Notes: generated by a model not told the origin, from the sequence alone. A stretch of 64,000 nt of DNA from Schaalia dentiphila ATCC 17982 (GCF_000154225.1 NZ_DS264586.1:1208527-1272526); one strand, 5' to 3'. Shown: positions 17,613 through 26,898, counted from the stretch's first letter. A program made the numbers and translations.

Positions 17613-19298
17613 TCAGCGCCTGTGAGCGCGCCTGTAGAGGAACGTTCCGGCTCCGGCCATCGCCGCGATGCAGACGAGAGAAGCCAACGCGTTCGTGCCG
17701 GTGCGAGCCAGCGAGGTGGTGGGCTGCGTCGCCTGCGGTGCGCTCGCGGCCGCGGGGGCGCTGCTCGGCGCGGGTGACGAGGCCGGATCACTCGGTGCGG
17801 CCGTTTCCTGCGGCGTCGGGCTGGGAGCGTTGGTCGCATCCATGCGCTGGACGGCCGTCAGTGTGAGGGCTCCGGGCAGCATCGTGTTCATGTCGCGGTT
17901 GGCGAAGAGGACGGGAGCGCCGTTCGGCAGCGGGTTGACGACGCGGATCGTCGCGGTCAGTTCATCGGCCACCGCGCGAGCTCCGCCCCGGGCTGCGGGG
18001 ACGGTGACGTGCGCCGTGACCGTGCCGGTGGTCCCGGGAGTGATCGACGGCAGCGGGGATTCGACGATCTGGCTGGCGACCGTGGAGCCGACGCCGTCAA
18101 CCAGGGACACCTCGATCGGCCAGGACGCGTAGAAGGGTGCGACGCCGGTATTCGCGATCTCGACGGAGACGGTGGCGTCATTGCCGGTGATGGAGGCCGC
18201 GGCCTTCGTCGCCTGGAGGGTGTAGCCCATTGCGGCGTTCGCCTCCTCGGCGCGCTTCATGTCATCGCCCTGGTATCCAACCGTGAATGCCTTCTCGTTG
18301 ATGAGCCAGGTGGCGTGCGTGGCCTTGATCGAACCCATCATGTCAAAGTTGCGGCCCTGGGCGCGCTCGGCCTCGGCTCCCGCGCAGTTGAGGGGCTGGG
18401 AGAAAATGCATGTCTGCAGCGGCGGGTAGACCTCGCCGCCGATCGGGGCGCTTTGCCACGCGTCCGTCTCGTTCTGGTTCTTCATGTGGGACATGAAGTG
18501 CCAGTCGACGTTATCCAGCGTGGAATACGCGAAGGAGTCGTCGTGGTAACCCATGTGGTGTTCCTTCGTCGCAGACGTGGGCAGTCGATACTGCACGAAG
18601 GTCTTATCGAAGGCCTTGTCCCACGCGGCGACCAGGCTGGCCCGGAACTCGTCCGAAGGCATCCAGTTCTCGCCCTTGGGGTTATCGGCGCTCTTCTCGC
18701 CGTTCATCGGCCACGTGTGGTCCTCTCCCCAGAATCCGATGAGCCCCGCGGTGATGTAGCCGATGCGGGGGTCGCCGTCGTACTTCTTGCCCAGGGCGTC
18801 CACGAAGTGCAGGAGCATCTCCTGGACCGCCGGGTCGTTGTAGTCGGGGGAGAAGGAGATGTTGTTGTTGTCGAAAACCGTGTAGCTGCGCGACGTGTCG
18901 ATGCCCGCGTCGATGAGGTACTGGGGGACGCCGGTGGGGCGCGTGGGGTAGTCGAGATAGAAGCGGATTGCCGACTGATCGCCTCGAGCGGCGATGGCGT
19001 CGAGGAGCGCGTCGACCTTCGTGAAGTCGTAGGTGTCGCGCCCGGTCACGACCGCGTTGACGGGGAAGTATGCCCACTCCATCGTGTAGGAGAGTGCGCC
19101 GTCGACGGCCTTGGGGGCGGAGCCGTCCTCCGGTGCGAATGGGAAGAAGCCCTTGAGGGGGTTGGCGATCGGCGCGTCGGCCGCTTCGAGCGCCGTCCAT
19201 TTGACGGTGTCATTCTCTGTCGCCGAGGCCGGCAGGGCCGCGCATGTCAGGCCTGCCGTGGCCGCCAATGCCACGGCGAAACGGGGGAAACGTCTCAT
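17613..19298 (-). CDS. Cell-wall-anchored DUF4874/DUF4832-type protein
   Basis: Function unknown. The 561-residue protein begins with a signal peptide ending in LPASA, then ANPLKGFFPFAP, VTGRDTYDF, FYLDYPTRP, SFSPDYNDP, GDPRIGYITAGLIGFWGE and WMPSDEFRA, the pattern of this TIM-barrel-like family. A C-terminal beta-rich part and a Pro/Ala/Ser linker follow. The end is a sorting signal: LARTG near residue 530, a hydrophobic helix and YRRAHRR. LAxTG fits class E sortases of high-GC actinobacteria. The ATG at 19298 is chosen for AAAGGAG eight bases upstream. It is divergent from the ABC importer and may capture or trim its substrate. Confidence 0.8.
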   Translation of the reverse strand: MRRFPRFAVALAATAGLTCAALPASATENDTVKWTALEAADAPIANPLKGFFPFAPEDGSAPKAVDGALSYTMEWAYFPVNAVVTGRDTYDFTKVDALLDAIAARGDQSAIRFYLDYPTRPTGVPQYLIDAGIDTSRSYTVFDNNNISFSPDYNDPAVQEMLLHFVDALGKKYDGDPRIGYITAGLIGFWGEDHTWPMNGEKSADNPKGENWMPSDEFRASLVAAWDKAFDKTFVQYRLPTSATKEHHMGYHDDSFAYSTLDNVDWHFMSHMKNQNETDAWQSAPIGGEVYPPLQTCIFSQPLNCAGAEAERAQGRNFDMMGSIKATHATWLINEKAFTVGYQGDDMKRAEEANAAMGYTLQATKAAASITGNDATVSVEIANTGVAPFYASWPIEVSLVDGVGSTVASQIVESPLPSITPGTTGTVTAHVTVPAARGGARAVADELTATIRVVNPLPNGAPVLFANRDMNTMLPGALTLTAVQRMDATNAPSPTPQETAAPSDPASSPAPSSAPAAASAPQATQPTTSLARTGTNALASLVCIAAMAGAGTFLYRRAHRR

Positions 19299-19375
19299 CG
19301 TTGAGACTCCTTTCGGTGCTGGGACACGCGACACACTAAAGTGTCGCAGTGCACACAGTGAAGCACGTGAGCAGC

Positions 19376-19402
19376 AACTTTGTCAACGGTCTTGACAAAG
19401 TT
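19376..19402. promoter_or_regulatory. Perfect 27-bp palindromic operator O2
   Basis: AACTTTGTCAA (19376-19386) and TTGACAAAGTT (19392-19402) are exact reverse complements around the spacer CGGTC. The right arm contains the -35 TTGACA of the transporter promoter, so a bound repressor would block RNA polymerase. It also lies 78 bases upstream of the divergent surface-protein start. Confidence 0.85.
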
Positions 19403-19422
19403 TGTTAGAGCTGTTTTATAAT
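19392..19422 (+). promoter_or_regulatory. Consensus promoter of the sugar ABC operon
   Basis: TTGACA (19392-19397) and TATAAT (19417-19422) match both consensus hexamers with 19-base spacing. The GGAGG at 19439-19443 then serves the ATG at 19452. Confidence 0.8.
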
Positions 19423-19451
19423 TACGTGTCGCATCACTGGAGGTGTTCTCG

Positions 19452-20459
19452 ATGACGAGTACAACACTTACAAAAGGGGGCGGAGTTGCTCCCGACCTAG
19501 CAGGAACTACAAGCGGTTCCAAGGCCTCGGCCCGCAAGCGTGCGGGTGTCGCCAGCTCGCGTTTCGGCGAGAAGTCTGGCGAGGGGAAAAAGCGTGTGCG
19601 CGACGACCGAGTCGCCGCCGCTATCTTCCTCATTCCCACCTTCGTCGGCTTCTTCGTCTTCTACGTCTACCCTGCCCTGCGAGGCCTGTGGTATTCCTTC
19701 ACCGACTTCAACCTGATCGGGGACGCCCACTACGTCGGCCTCGACAACTACGCGAAAGCAATCGGGGATAAGGAAGTCTGGAACGCCTTCGCGGTGACCA
19801 TCGCCTACGCCCTCTACAACATCATCGGGCAGACGTTCCTGGGACTCCTGCTCGCCGCTCTCATGCAGCGCTTCGCCCGATCGACCTGGGTGCGCTCGTT
19901 GCTGCTGCTCCCTTGGCTGGTGCCCAACGTCGCGATCGCCCTGATCTGGGGCTGGCTCCTCGACTCCAACATCGGATACGTGACGCACCTGCTGAGCTAC
20001 GTCGGCATCGACGGGGTGACCTTCTACAACGCCCACGCCGCCATGCCGATCGTCGCCGGTATCAACATCTGGGCCTACACCGGGTACACCGCGCTGCTCC
20101 TGTATGCGGGCATGCTCCAAATCCCCGGCGAGCTCTACGAAAGTGCAGCGCTGGACGGCGCGGGAGAAACGCGCATGTTCTTCAGCATCACGCTGCCCCT
20201 GCTGCGCCCCGTCCTCGTCCTCGTGTTGGTCATGGGACTCATCGGAAGCTTCCAGATCTTCGACACCGTCCAAATCGGATACGCCGGGCACCCCATCCCC
20301 GCCGTCCGAGTCATCTACTACTACATCTACCAGCAGGGCTTCACATTCCTGAAGATGGGCTACGCGTCAGCCGTCGCCATGCTGCTGGTGCTCGTTCTGG
20401 CCATCTTCACCGCGATCCAGCTGCGCCTCATGCGTGCCGGTTCCTCTGATCTGGCATAA
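19452..20459 (+). CDS. Carbohydrate ABC transporter permease (MalF type)
   Basis: 335 residues with a long basic cytoplasmic N-terminus (to about 55) and six or more transmembrane helices starting at AAIFLIPTFVGFFVFYVYPA. The EAA loop is ELYESAALDGAGETRMF, which docks the ATPase. GGAGG eight bases before ATG 19452 fixes the start; the GTG at 19443 lies inside the ribosome site. First gene of a permease-permease-binding protein operon under operator O2. Confidence 0.9.
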   Translation: MTSTTLTKGGGVAPDLAGTTSGSKASARKRAGVASSRFGEKSGEGKKRVRDDRVAAAIFLIPTFVGFFVFYVYPALRGLWYSFTDFNLIGDAHYVGLDNYAKAIGDKEVWNAFAVTIAYALYNIIGQTFLGLLLAALMQRFARSTWVRSLLLLPWLVPNVAIALIWGWLLDSNIGYVTHLLSYVGIDGVTFYNAHAAMPIVAGINIWAYTGYTALLLYAGMLQIPGELYESAALDGAGETRMFFSITLPLLRPVLVLVLVMGLIGSFQIFDTVQIGYAGHPIPAVRVIYYYIYQQGFTFLKMGYASAVAMLLVLVLAIFTAIQLRLMRAGSSDLA

Positions 20460-20469
20460 GGAGCTCATC

Positions 20470-21348
20470 ATGAATCGCACAGCCCTCCCTCAGCGCATCG
20501 TTGCCTGGGTGATCCTCGGGGTCGCCATCCTGTGCACCGTCTTCCCGTTCTACTGGATGATCCGCACGGCCATGACTCCCCAAGCCGACCTCATCGCCGA
20601 ATCGACGCAGCTGTGGCCCTCGCACCCCACGCTCATCAACTTCAAGCGCATCCTCGGCCTCGTCTCCGTCGAAGAAGCTCAGGCGGCCGGCGGCAGCGGG
20701 GCGACGATCAACTTTGCGATCGCGACGACCAACTCCCTCATCTACGCGGGAGGCATCGCGATCATCCAGACCTTCTTCGCCGCGTGTGCGGCCTACGCCT
20801 TCGCGCGTCTGCGCTTCCCCGGTAAGAACCTGCTCTTCGGGTGCGTCATTGGCGCGCTTATGGTGCCCGGCATCTTCTCCCTGCTGCCCAACTACGTGCT
20901 CATCAAGCAGCTCGGCTGGCTCAACACCATGCAGGGCATGATGCTCCCCGCTCTCTTCATGGCCCCCTTCTCCATCTTCTTCCTGCGCCAGTTCTTCCTC
21001 TCCCTGCCGCGTGAAGTCGAAGAGGCCGCCATGATCGACGGTCTGGGACCCGTCTCCCGCTTCTTCAAGATCACCATCCCAATGTCGGCAGGCCCCGTCA
21101 TGACGATGACCCTCATCACCATCATCGGCATGTGGAAAGACTTCCTCTGGCCGCTGCTCACGGGGCGCGAGGGGGCCCAGCTGCTCACCGTCGCACTCGG
21201 GATCTTCCAGCAGCAGTCTCCCAACCGTGCTCCCGACTGGACGGGCCTGATGGCGGGGTCCACCCTCTCCGTCATTCCCGTCCTCATCCTCCTCATCCTC
21301 ATGGGACGCAAGCTCGTTGAGTCCCTGAACTTCTCCGGAATCAAGTAA
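20470..21348 (+). CDS. Carbohydrate ABC transporter permease (MalG type)
   Basis: 292 residues, second membrane subunit. Helices begin at VAWVILGVAILCTVFPFYW, and the EAA loop is EVEEAAMIDGLGPVSRFF. TAAGGAGC overlaps the previous stop region and lies just before ATG 20470, so the two permeases are tightly coupled. An upstream in-frame extension is rejected for lack of a ribosome site. Confidence 0.9.
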   Translation: MNRTALPQRIVAWVILGVAILCTVFPFYWMIRTAMTPQADLIAESTQLWPSHPTLINFKRILGLVSVEEAQAAGGSGATINFAIATTNSLIYAGGIAIIQTFFAACAAYAFARLRFPGKNLLFGCVIGALMVPGIFSLLPNYVLIKQLGWLNTMQGMMLPALFMAPFSIFFLRQFFLSLPREVEEAAMIDGLGPVSRFFKITIPMSAGPVMTMTLITIIGMWKDFLWPLLTGREGAQLLTVALGIFQQQSPNRAPDWTGLMAGSTLSVIPVLILLILMGRKLVESLNFSGIK

Positions 21349-21381
21349 TGCACCTTCGGGTGCCCAACCGAAAGAACAACC

Positions 21382-22740
21382 ATGAAGACACGAGTCGCCC
21401 TTGGCGTTTTCCTCTCCGCAGCGATGGCGCTGCCCCTGGCCGCCTGCAACGCGAACACCGCTGCAACCGGTGGTGGTGAATCCTCCGCAGACAGCGGCGT
21501 CACCATCAACTACTGGCTGTGGGATGACCGCCAGGCTCCGCTCTACCAGCAGTGTGCCGACGACTTCCATGCCGCCAACCCCAACATTACGGTGAAGATC
21601 ACCCAGACTGCGTGGGGCCAGTACTGGGATACCCTCACCACCCAGCTCGCCGCCTCGAACGCGCCCGACACCTTCGTCGATCACTCCACCCGCATGCTGC
21701 AGTTCATCGACTCGGGCCAGATCATGGACATCACCGAAGCGGCCAACAAGGCTGGAATCGATGACTCGATCTACCAGCCCGGACTGGCTGACCTGTCCAA
21801 GTACGAGGGCAAGCGCTACGGCCTGCCCAAGGACTGGGACACGATGGGCCTGCTCTACGACACGGAGGTCGCAGCCGAGGCCGGCTACACCAAGGAGGAC
21901 ATGGCGGCCCTGACGTGGAACCCCACGGACGGTGGCACCTTCGAGCAGTTCATCGCGAAGACGACCCTGGACGCCAACGGCCACAACGGCCTCGACCCCG
22001 AGTTCGATAAGAACAACGTCGTGCGCTACGGCTACCACCCCGAGTGGTCCGACGGAGCAATCGGCCAGAACGGCTGGGGTGAGCTCGCGGCCGCGAACGG
22101 CTTCACCTACGGCGACCGTTCCGTCAACCCCACGAAGTTCAACTTCGGCGACAAGTCCCTCGTGGACACGGTCGCGTGGATCAAGGGCCTGATTGACAAG
22201 GGCTACGCGCCCAAGTTCGACAAGACCTCGTCCCTGGGTACCGACGCCGTGATGAACAACGGTAACGCCGCCTCGACGATCGTCGGTTCCTTCACGACCT
22301 CCGTCTACCTCGGCCCCGACGCCAAGAAGAAGTTCGCCTACGCGCCGCTTCCCACCGGCCCCGCCGGTCGCCGCTCCGCGATGAACGGCCTGCACGACGT
22401 CGTGTGGAGCGGAACTAAGCACCCCGAGGAGTCCTTCCAGTGGATCGCTTACATGGCCTCCGAGCAGTGCCAGATGAAGGTCGGCGAGTCCGGTGTCATC
22501 TTCCCGGCCGTCACCAAGGCCACCGAAGCGGCCCTCAAGGCTCGCGAGGCTCAGGGCCAGGACAACAGCGCATTCACGACCGTCGTGGACAACAAGGAAA
22601 CCTTCCCGGTGCCCGTCTTCGCGCACGGTGACGAGGTGAACGCCCTCATCCAGGACGCGATCCAGGCGATCGCCACCGGAGCAGACCCCGCCTCGACCCT
22701 GCAGGAAGCCAACGACAAGGCCAACGCCCTGCTCAAGTAA
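21382..22740 (+). CDS. Sugar ABC transporter substrate-binding lipoprotein
   Basis: 452-residue family-1 solute-binding protein. The lipobox LAAC places the lipidated cysteine at C22. INYWLWDDRQAPLYQQCADDF begins the binding fold, and GVIFPAV appears near the C-terminus. It likely binds an oligosaccharide such as an alpha-galactoside, judged only from the following glycosidase. No ATPase gene is in the operon, so a shared MsmK/MsiK-type ATPase elsewhere is expected. Confidence 0.9.
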   Translation: MKTRVALGVFLSAAMALPLAACNANTAATGGGESSADSGVTINYWLWDDRQAPLYQQCADDFHAANPNITVKITQTAWGQYWDTLTTQLAASNAPDTFVDHSTRMLQFIDSGQIMDITEAANKAGIDDSIYQPGLADLSKYEGKRYGLPKDWDTMGLLYDTEVAAEAGYTKEDMAALTWNPTDGGTFEQFIAKTTLDANGHNGLDPEFDKNNVVRYGYHPEWSDGAIGQNGWGELAAANGFTYGDRSVNPTKFNFGDKSLVDTVAWIKGLIDKGYAPKFDKTSSLGTDAVMNNGNAASTIVGSFTTSVYLGPDAKKKFAYAPLPTGPAGRRSAMNGLHDVVWSGTKHPEESFQWIAYMASEQCQMKVGESGVIFPAVTKATEAALKAREAQGQDNSAFTTVVDNKETFPVPVFAHGDEVNALIQDAIQAIATGADPASTLQEANDKANALLK

Positions 22741-22748
22741 TCGCGAGC

Positions 22749-22789
22749 GGCCCGGCGTGCGAGCGACGCGCGCCGGGCCCGAGCATTTT
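22749..22789 (+). terminator. Hairpin after the binding-protein gene
   Basis: GGCCCGGCG (22749-22757) pairs with CGCCGGGCC (22771-22779), followed by CGAGCATTTT. It probably reduces read-through into the glycosidase gene. Confidence 0.6.
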
Positions 22790-22849
22790 CCCTCCCACCC
22801 CCTCACCACTGCCCGCATCGGCGAATCGCCGTGTTCCCAGGAGCCTCCC

Positions 22850-24346
22850 ATGGATCGACTCACCATTCCTCTGCCCACCGGAGTTGCGTGCGCATCCCCC
22901 GATGCGACGCTCGTCGAGAGAGGGGAGGGGTACGCTCTCATCCGCTCCTCGCGCCTAGCGGTCCTCCACGGCTGCGCGGATGGCCAGTTCTACCGCAGCG
23001 GGCACAACTCCTGGTCGCCCTCCGGATGGAACGACCTAGCGGGTCCCCCGCTGCGCATCCCCACCGACGAGCGTCGGGCGACCGCAGACGATCCGGCGGC
23101 CGACGATACGGTCCGCCACCACGGGTCCTGGATGGGCGCCGTCGTCGACGAGGTGGACGGCAGCGGCGTCCTCGTCGGAGCCCTCGAGGGTGGCCACCCC
23201 CGCGTGCGCGCCGACGAGGATCATCTGGCCGCGTTCGATGAGACTCGCCCCGCCCTCTGGCTCCTCGCGTGGGGGAGCGAAGCCTCGATCTTCGACGCCT
23301 ACGTGCGTTTCCTGAGCGATCGTGCTCGCACTCCCGGGCGCGCTCCCCGGGTGTGGTGCTCGTGGTACTCCTACTACGAAAAGGTCTCATGGGACGTCCT
23401 GTTGGGCCAGCTGCCTGGGCTCGCGCAGCTGGGCTTCGACACGCTGCAGATCGACGACGGCTGGCAGAAGGGCGTGGGCGACTGGCGCGCCAACGAGAAG
23501 TTCGGCGAGGACCTGGGTGCGCGCGCCTCGGACATCGCCGCGCTCGGGGTGACCCCGGGCGTGTGGGTGGCCCCCTTCATCGCGCGGCCGGGCACGCCCT
23601 TCCTCACCGAGCATCCCGAAGCCTTCGTGCACGCCCCCTCGGGGGAGCTCGCCATCGCCGGCTACAACTGGGGAGGCCCCTACTACGCACTTGACACGAC
23701 TCACCCGCTCGCTCAGGAATACCTGCGTGACCTCGCGCGATCCCTCGTCGACGCGGGCATCGGCTACGTGAAGGCCGATTTTGTTAACGCCGCCGCCATC
23801 GACGGCGTGCGCTACGAGGCCGATGTGACGGGAGATGACGCCTACGTCATCGGTTCGCGACTGTTGCGAGAGGCTCTGGGGGATGACGTCTACCTGCTCG
23901 GTTCGGGCGCACTCATCATCCCCTCGATCGGCATCTATGACGGCATCCGCGTCGGCTGCGACGTGGCGCCGATCTGGAAAAACTACGCGACGGAGGACCG
24001 CTCCGATGCTGAAGCGCGCAACGCCTTCATGACGTCCGTCGCTCGCCTGTGGCTGCGTCCCCTCATCGACTGCGATCCCGACGTTGTCTTCTTCCGGCAC
24101 ATGAAGAACCTGCTGGGAGATCGGGAAATCTCCTGGCTGCAGGATGTCGCCGCGGTCGCCGGCTTCAAGTCCTCCTCCGACCCGCTCGAGTGGCTGACAG
24201 AGCAGGAGCGCTCCGAGGTGGCCCAGTGGCTCGCTCGACGCGAGACCGTCGAGGTCGTTGGGCGCACGCGTTTCCGCCTCGATGGGCGGGATGTGGACTT
24301 CGCCCCCGGCCTCGAAGAACCCGAACACTGCTACCCGGTGTCGTAG
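22850..24346 (+). CDS. GH36-type alpha-galactosidase (possibly alpha-N-acetylgalactosaminidase)
   Basis: 498 residues, cytoplasmic (no signal peptide). Clan GH-D motifs are clear: WCSWYSYYEKVSWD, LQIDDGWQKGVGDW, GVWVAPFIA, YVKADFVNAAA with the likely nucleophile Asp, and RVGCDVAPIW for the acid/base region. It is shorter than the roughly 700-residue classical GH36 enzymes, so the N-terminal beta-supersandwich is reduced. ATG 22850 follows CAGGAG; the upstream extension is rejected. It likely hydrolyses the imported glycoside. The AgaS-like enzyme nearby makes a GalNAc-containing substrate possible. Confidence 0.82.
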   Translation: MDRLTIPLPTGVACASPDATLVERGEGYALIRSSRLAVLHGCADGQFYRSGHNSWSPSGWNDLAGPPLRIPTDERRATADDPAADDTVRHHGSWMGAVVDEVDGSGVLVGALEGGHPRVRADEDHLAAFDETRPALWLLAWGSEASIFDAYVRFLSDRARTPGRAPRVWCSWYSYYEKVSWDVLLGQLPGLAQLGFDTLQIDDGWQKGVGDWRANEKFGEDLGARASDIAALGVTPGVWVAPFIARPGTPFLTEHPEAFVHAPSGELAIAGYNWGGPYYALDTTHPLAQEYLRDLARSLVDAGIGYVKADFVNAAAIDGVRYEADVTGDDAYVIGSRLLREALGDDVYLLGSGALIIPSIGIYDGIRVGCDVAPIWKNYATEDRSDAEARNAFMTSVARLWLRPLIDCDPDVVFFRHMKNLLGDREISWLQDVAAVAGFKSSSDPLEWLTEQERSEVAQWLARRETVEVVGRTRFRLDGRDVDFAPGLEEPEHCYPVS

Positions 24347-24372
24347 TCGGGCAGTAGGAGTCTTATGCGTGT

Positions 24373-24403
24373 GGCGCCAGGGCTGGTCGGTCCTGGCGCC
24401 TTT
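24373..24403 (+). terminator. Terminator after alpha-galactosidase
   Basis: GGCGCCAGG (24373-24381) pairs with CCTGGCGCC (24392-24400), then TTT. Confidence 0.75.
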
Positions 24404-24652
24404 CGCTGTGTGGTGTCGCCTCATCGACGAGGCCGGAGCCACCATTTACGACAGAGATTCGTTGCGCAAATGGGTGCTGTGGGCGAGCCTGGTCCCGGCC
24501 TCGTTCGTTGAAACGGTGGGAGAAAGTGCGCTCGCTCGCCGAGGTGAGGGGCACCTAGCTAGGGTTGCGTGCGGAATGAAGTGATGTGCACGCTTCATCC
24601 ACCTTGCACACTCGCGCGGATGCACCCGCGCACCACATGACGGAGGAATGCC
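24404..24652. other. Noncoding region upstream of the reductase-nuo block
   Basis: No credible gene. It contains a variant of the recurring intergenic element (CGACGAGGCCGGAGC at 24425-24439) and an inverted partner near 24493-24508. The nuo operon promoter should lie here, but I could not assign hexamers with confidence. GACGGAGGA just before 24653 is the ribosome site for the first gene. Confidence 0.5.
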
Positions 24653-25933
24653 GTGGCATCCACCATGCCTAGCGACATGAGCGCTGACGTTGTCGTCGTC
24701 GGCGCAGGCCCTGGCGGGTCCTCCACCGCCTACCACCTGGCCAGAGTAGGCCTCGATGTCGTCCTCCTGGAGAAAAGCCCCTTCCCGCGCGACAAAATCT
24801 GCGGCGACGGGCTCACCCCGGCCGCCGTCCACGAGCTCATCGCGATGGGCGTGGACACCACCGGCTGGATGCGAAACCGCGGCCTGACCGTCATCGGCGG
24901 CGGCCACACCGTCCACATGGACTGGCCCGATCAGAAGTCCCTGCCCGGCTACGGCATGACCCGCGCCCGCATGGACCTCGACCACACGCTCGCCCGGCGC
25001 GCCGTCGAAGCCGGGGCCCGCCTCTACGAGGGCGTCACCGTCATCGGAGCCATTCAGGACGGCTCCGGCCGCGTCGTCGGCGTGCAAGTCAAGAGCGGGC
25101 GCGGCAAGAACGCCGCCACCTTCGAGGTACGCGCCTCCATCGTCGTCGACGCCGGGGGAGTGGCCGCCCGACTGGCCACCAGCCTCGGCCTCGAAAAGAA
25201 GATGAACCGCCCCATGGGCGTGGCCGCACGCGCCTACTTCCACAGCCCCCGCGGCGACGAGGAATGGATGGAATCCCACCTCGAACTGTGGAGCGGCACC
25301 CCCGGCGCCTCCGACCTGCTGCCCGGCTACGGCTGGATTTTCCCCATGGGCGACGGCATCGTCAACGTCGGCCTCGGCTCCGTCGCCTCGCGCGCCGGCG
25401 CCACCAACCTGCCCTACCGCGAGGTCTTCAAGACCTGGACCGCGAACCTGCCCGAAGAATGGGGCTTCACCCCTGAGAACCAGATTGGTCAGCTTCGCTC
25501 CGCCGCCCTGCCCATGAGCTTCAACCGCAAGCCTCACTACACCCAGGGCCTCGTCCTCGTGGGCGACGCCGGCGGCATGGTCTCCCCCTACAACGGCGAA
25601 GGCATCGCCCCGGCCATGAAGGCCGGACGCTACGCGGCCTCGTGCATCGCGCAGGCCCTCTCCCGCTCCCACCGCGCCGGCATCGACCGAGCCATGAGCG
25701 AATACCCCCACATGCTTCGCGACGAATACGGCGGCTACTACCAGCTGGGCCGCATCTTCGTCGCGCTCATCGAAAACCCGGCAATCATGCGCACCTGCAC
25801 GAACGTCGGGCTGCCCATTCCGCGCCTCATGACGCTCGTCCACAAACTCCTGTCGGACGGGTACGAGAGGACCGGGGGCGACTTCGACGACCAACTCATC
25901 ACAATGCTGACCAAGGTGGTGCGCCCCGCATGA
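24653..25933 (+). CDS. Geranylgeranyl reductase-family flavoprotein
   Basis: 426-residue FAD protein. VVVVGAGPGGSSTAYHLAR is the dinucleotide-binding motif. KSPFPRDKICGDGLTP is the family signature, and VGDAGGMVSPYNGEGI binds the FAD ribityl/phosphate. Actinobacterial members next to nuo probably saturate isoprene units of menaquinone (MenJ-like), inferred from location and family. GTG start behind GGAGG. It lies 28 bases before nuoA and is likely the first gene of the nuo transcript. Confidence 0.85.
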   Translation: MASTMPSDMSADVVVVGAGPGGSSTAYHLARVGLDVVLLEKSPFPRDKICGDGLTPAAVHELIAMGVDTTGWMRNRGLTVIGGGHTVHMDWPDQKSLPGYGMTRARMDLDHTLARRAVEAGARLYEGVTVIGAIQDGSGRVVGVQVKSGRGKNAATFEVRASIVVDAGGVAARLATSLGLEKKMNRPMGVAARAYFHSPRGDEEWMESHLELWSGTPGASDLLPGYGWIFPMGDGIVNVGLGSVASRAGATNLPYREVFKTWTANLPEEWGFTPENQIGQLRSAALPMSFNRKPHYTQGLVLVGDAGGMVSPYNGEGIAPAMKAGRYAASCIAQALSRSHRAGIDRAMSEYPHMLRDEYGGYYQLGRIFVALIENPAIMRTCTNVGLPIPRLMTLVHKLLSDGYERTGGDFDDQLITMLTKVVRPA

Positions 25934-25961
25934 CCACCACCACCGATAACCGGGAGGAACG

Positions 25962-26321
25962 ATGACGAATCCCTACGTGCCGCTGCTCATCATGTCGGCA
26001 GCTGCCCTCGTACTAGCCTTCGGAGGCCTGGTCGCCTCCGCGATCCTGGGCCCCACCAAGAAGTCCAAGACCAAGGCCGACAACTACGAGTGCGGTATCC
26101 AGCCGACCAGCGCTCACCTCACCGAGGGTCGCTTCCCGGTGCGCTACTACCTGGTTGCCATGACGTTCATCATCTTCGACATCGAAGTTGTGTTCATGTA
26201 CCCGTGGGCCGTCAGCTTCAACCAGCTGGGCCTGTTCGGACTGGTCGTCATGATGAGCTTCCTGGTCACCCTCTGCGTCCCCTACGCCTACGAATGGCGA
26301 CGCGGCGGCCTGGACTACTGA
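25962..26321 (+). CDS. nuoA: NADH-quinone oxidoreductase subunit A
   Basis: 119-residue membrane subunit of Complex I with three transmembrane helices. Conserved NYECGIQPT and RYYLVAMTFIIFDIEVVFMYPW loops are present. GGGAGGAACG precedes the ATG. Confidence 0.96.
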   Translation: MTNPYVPLLIMSAAALVLAFGGLVASAILGPTKKSKTKADNYECGIQPTSAHLTEGRFPVRYYLVAMTFIIFDIEVVFMYPWAVSFNQLGLFGLVVMMSFLVTLCVPYAYEWRRGGLDY

Positions 26322-26343
26322 GATATAAGTAAGGAAAAGACAA

Positions 26344-26898
26344 GTGGGACTTGAAGAATCCTTGCCCGCGGGTATCGCGCTCACCAGCGTCGAAAAAGTC
26401 CTCGGGCTCGCACGCAAGTACAGCCAGTGGCCCGTCACCATGGGTCTGGCGTGCTGCGCCATCGAGATGATGGCCGCCGGTACCCCCCGTTTCGACATGG
26501 CGCGCTTCGGCCTCGAGGTCTTCCGTGCCTCGCCGCGTCACGCCGACATGATGATCGTGTCGGGCCGTGTCTCGCACAAGATGGCGCCCATCATCCGCCG
26601 CGTCTACGACTCGATGCCCGAACCTAAGTGGGTCATCTCCATGGGTGCGTGCGCGTCCTCCGGCGGCGTCTTCAACAACTACGCCGTCGTCCAGGGCTGC
26701 GACCACATCGTCCCCGTCGACGTCTACCTGCCCGGCTGCCCGCCCCGCCCCGAGGCCCTCATCCACGCGGTCCTCGTCCTGCGTGAGCAGATCGGCAAGG
26801 AACCCCTCGGCGTCCACCGCCGCGAGATCGCGCGCCGCGCCGAGCAGGCCGCCCTCGAGGCGACCCCCACCCACCAGATGAAGGGACTCCTCGCATGA
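26344..26898 (+). CDS. nuoB: NADH-quinone oxidoreductase subunit B
   Basis: 184 residues. Carries the terminal 4Fe-4S cluster N2 next to the quinone site, with ligands C37, C38, C103 and C132 ([27 protein letters not shown]). GTG start 22 bases after nuoA with AAGGAAAAG upstream. ATGA overlap with nuoC. Confidence 0.96.
   Translation: MGLEESLPAGIALTSVEKVLGLARKYSQWPVTMGLACCAIEMMAAGTPRFDMARFGLEVFRASPRHADMMIVSGRVSHKMAPIIRRVYDSMPEPKWVISMGACASSGGVFNNYAVVQGCDHIVPVDVYLPGCPPRPEALIHAVLVLREQIGKEPLGVHRREIARRAEQAALEATPTHQMKGLLA

Noticed and set aside
19443-19451. GTG at 19443 as start of the first sugar permease
   Set aside because: It falls inside the GGAGG ribosome site that properly serves the ATG at 19452.
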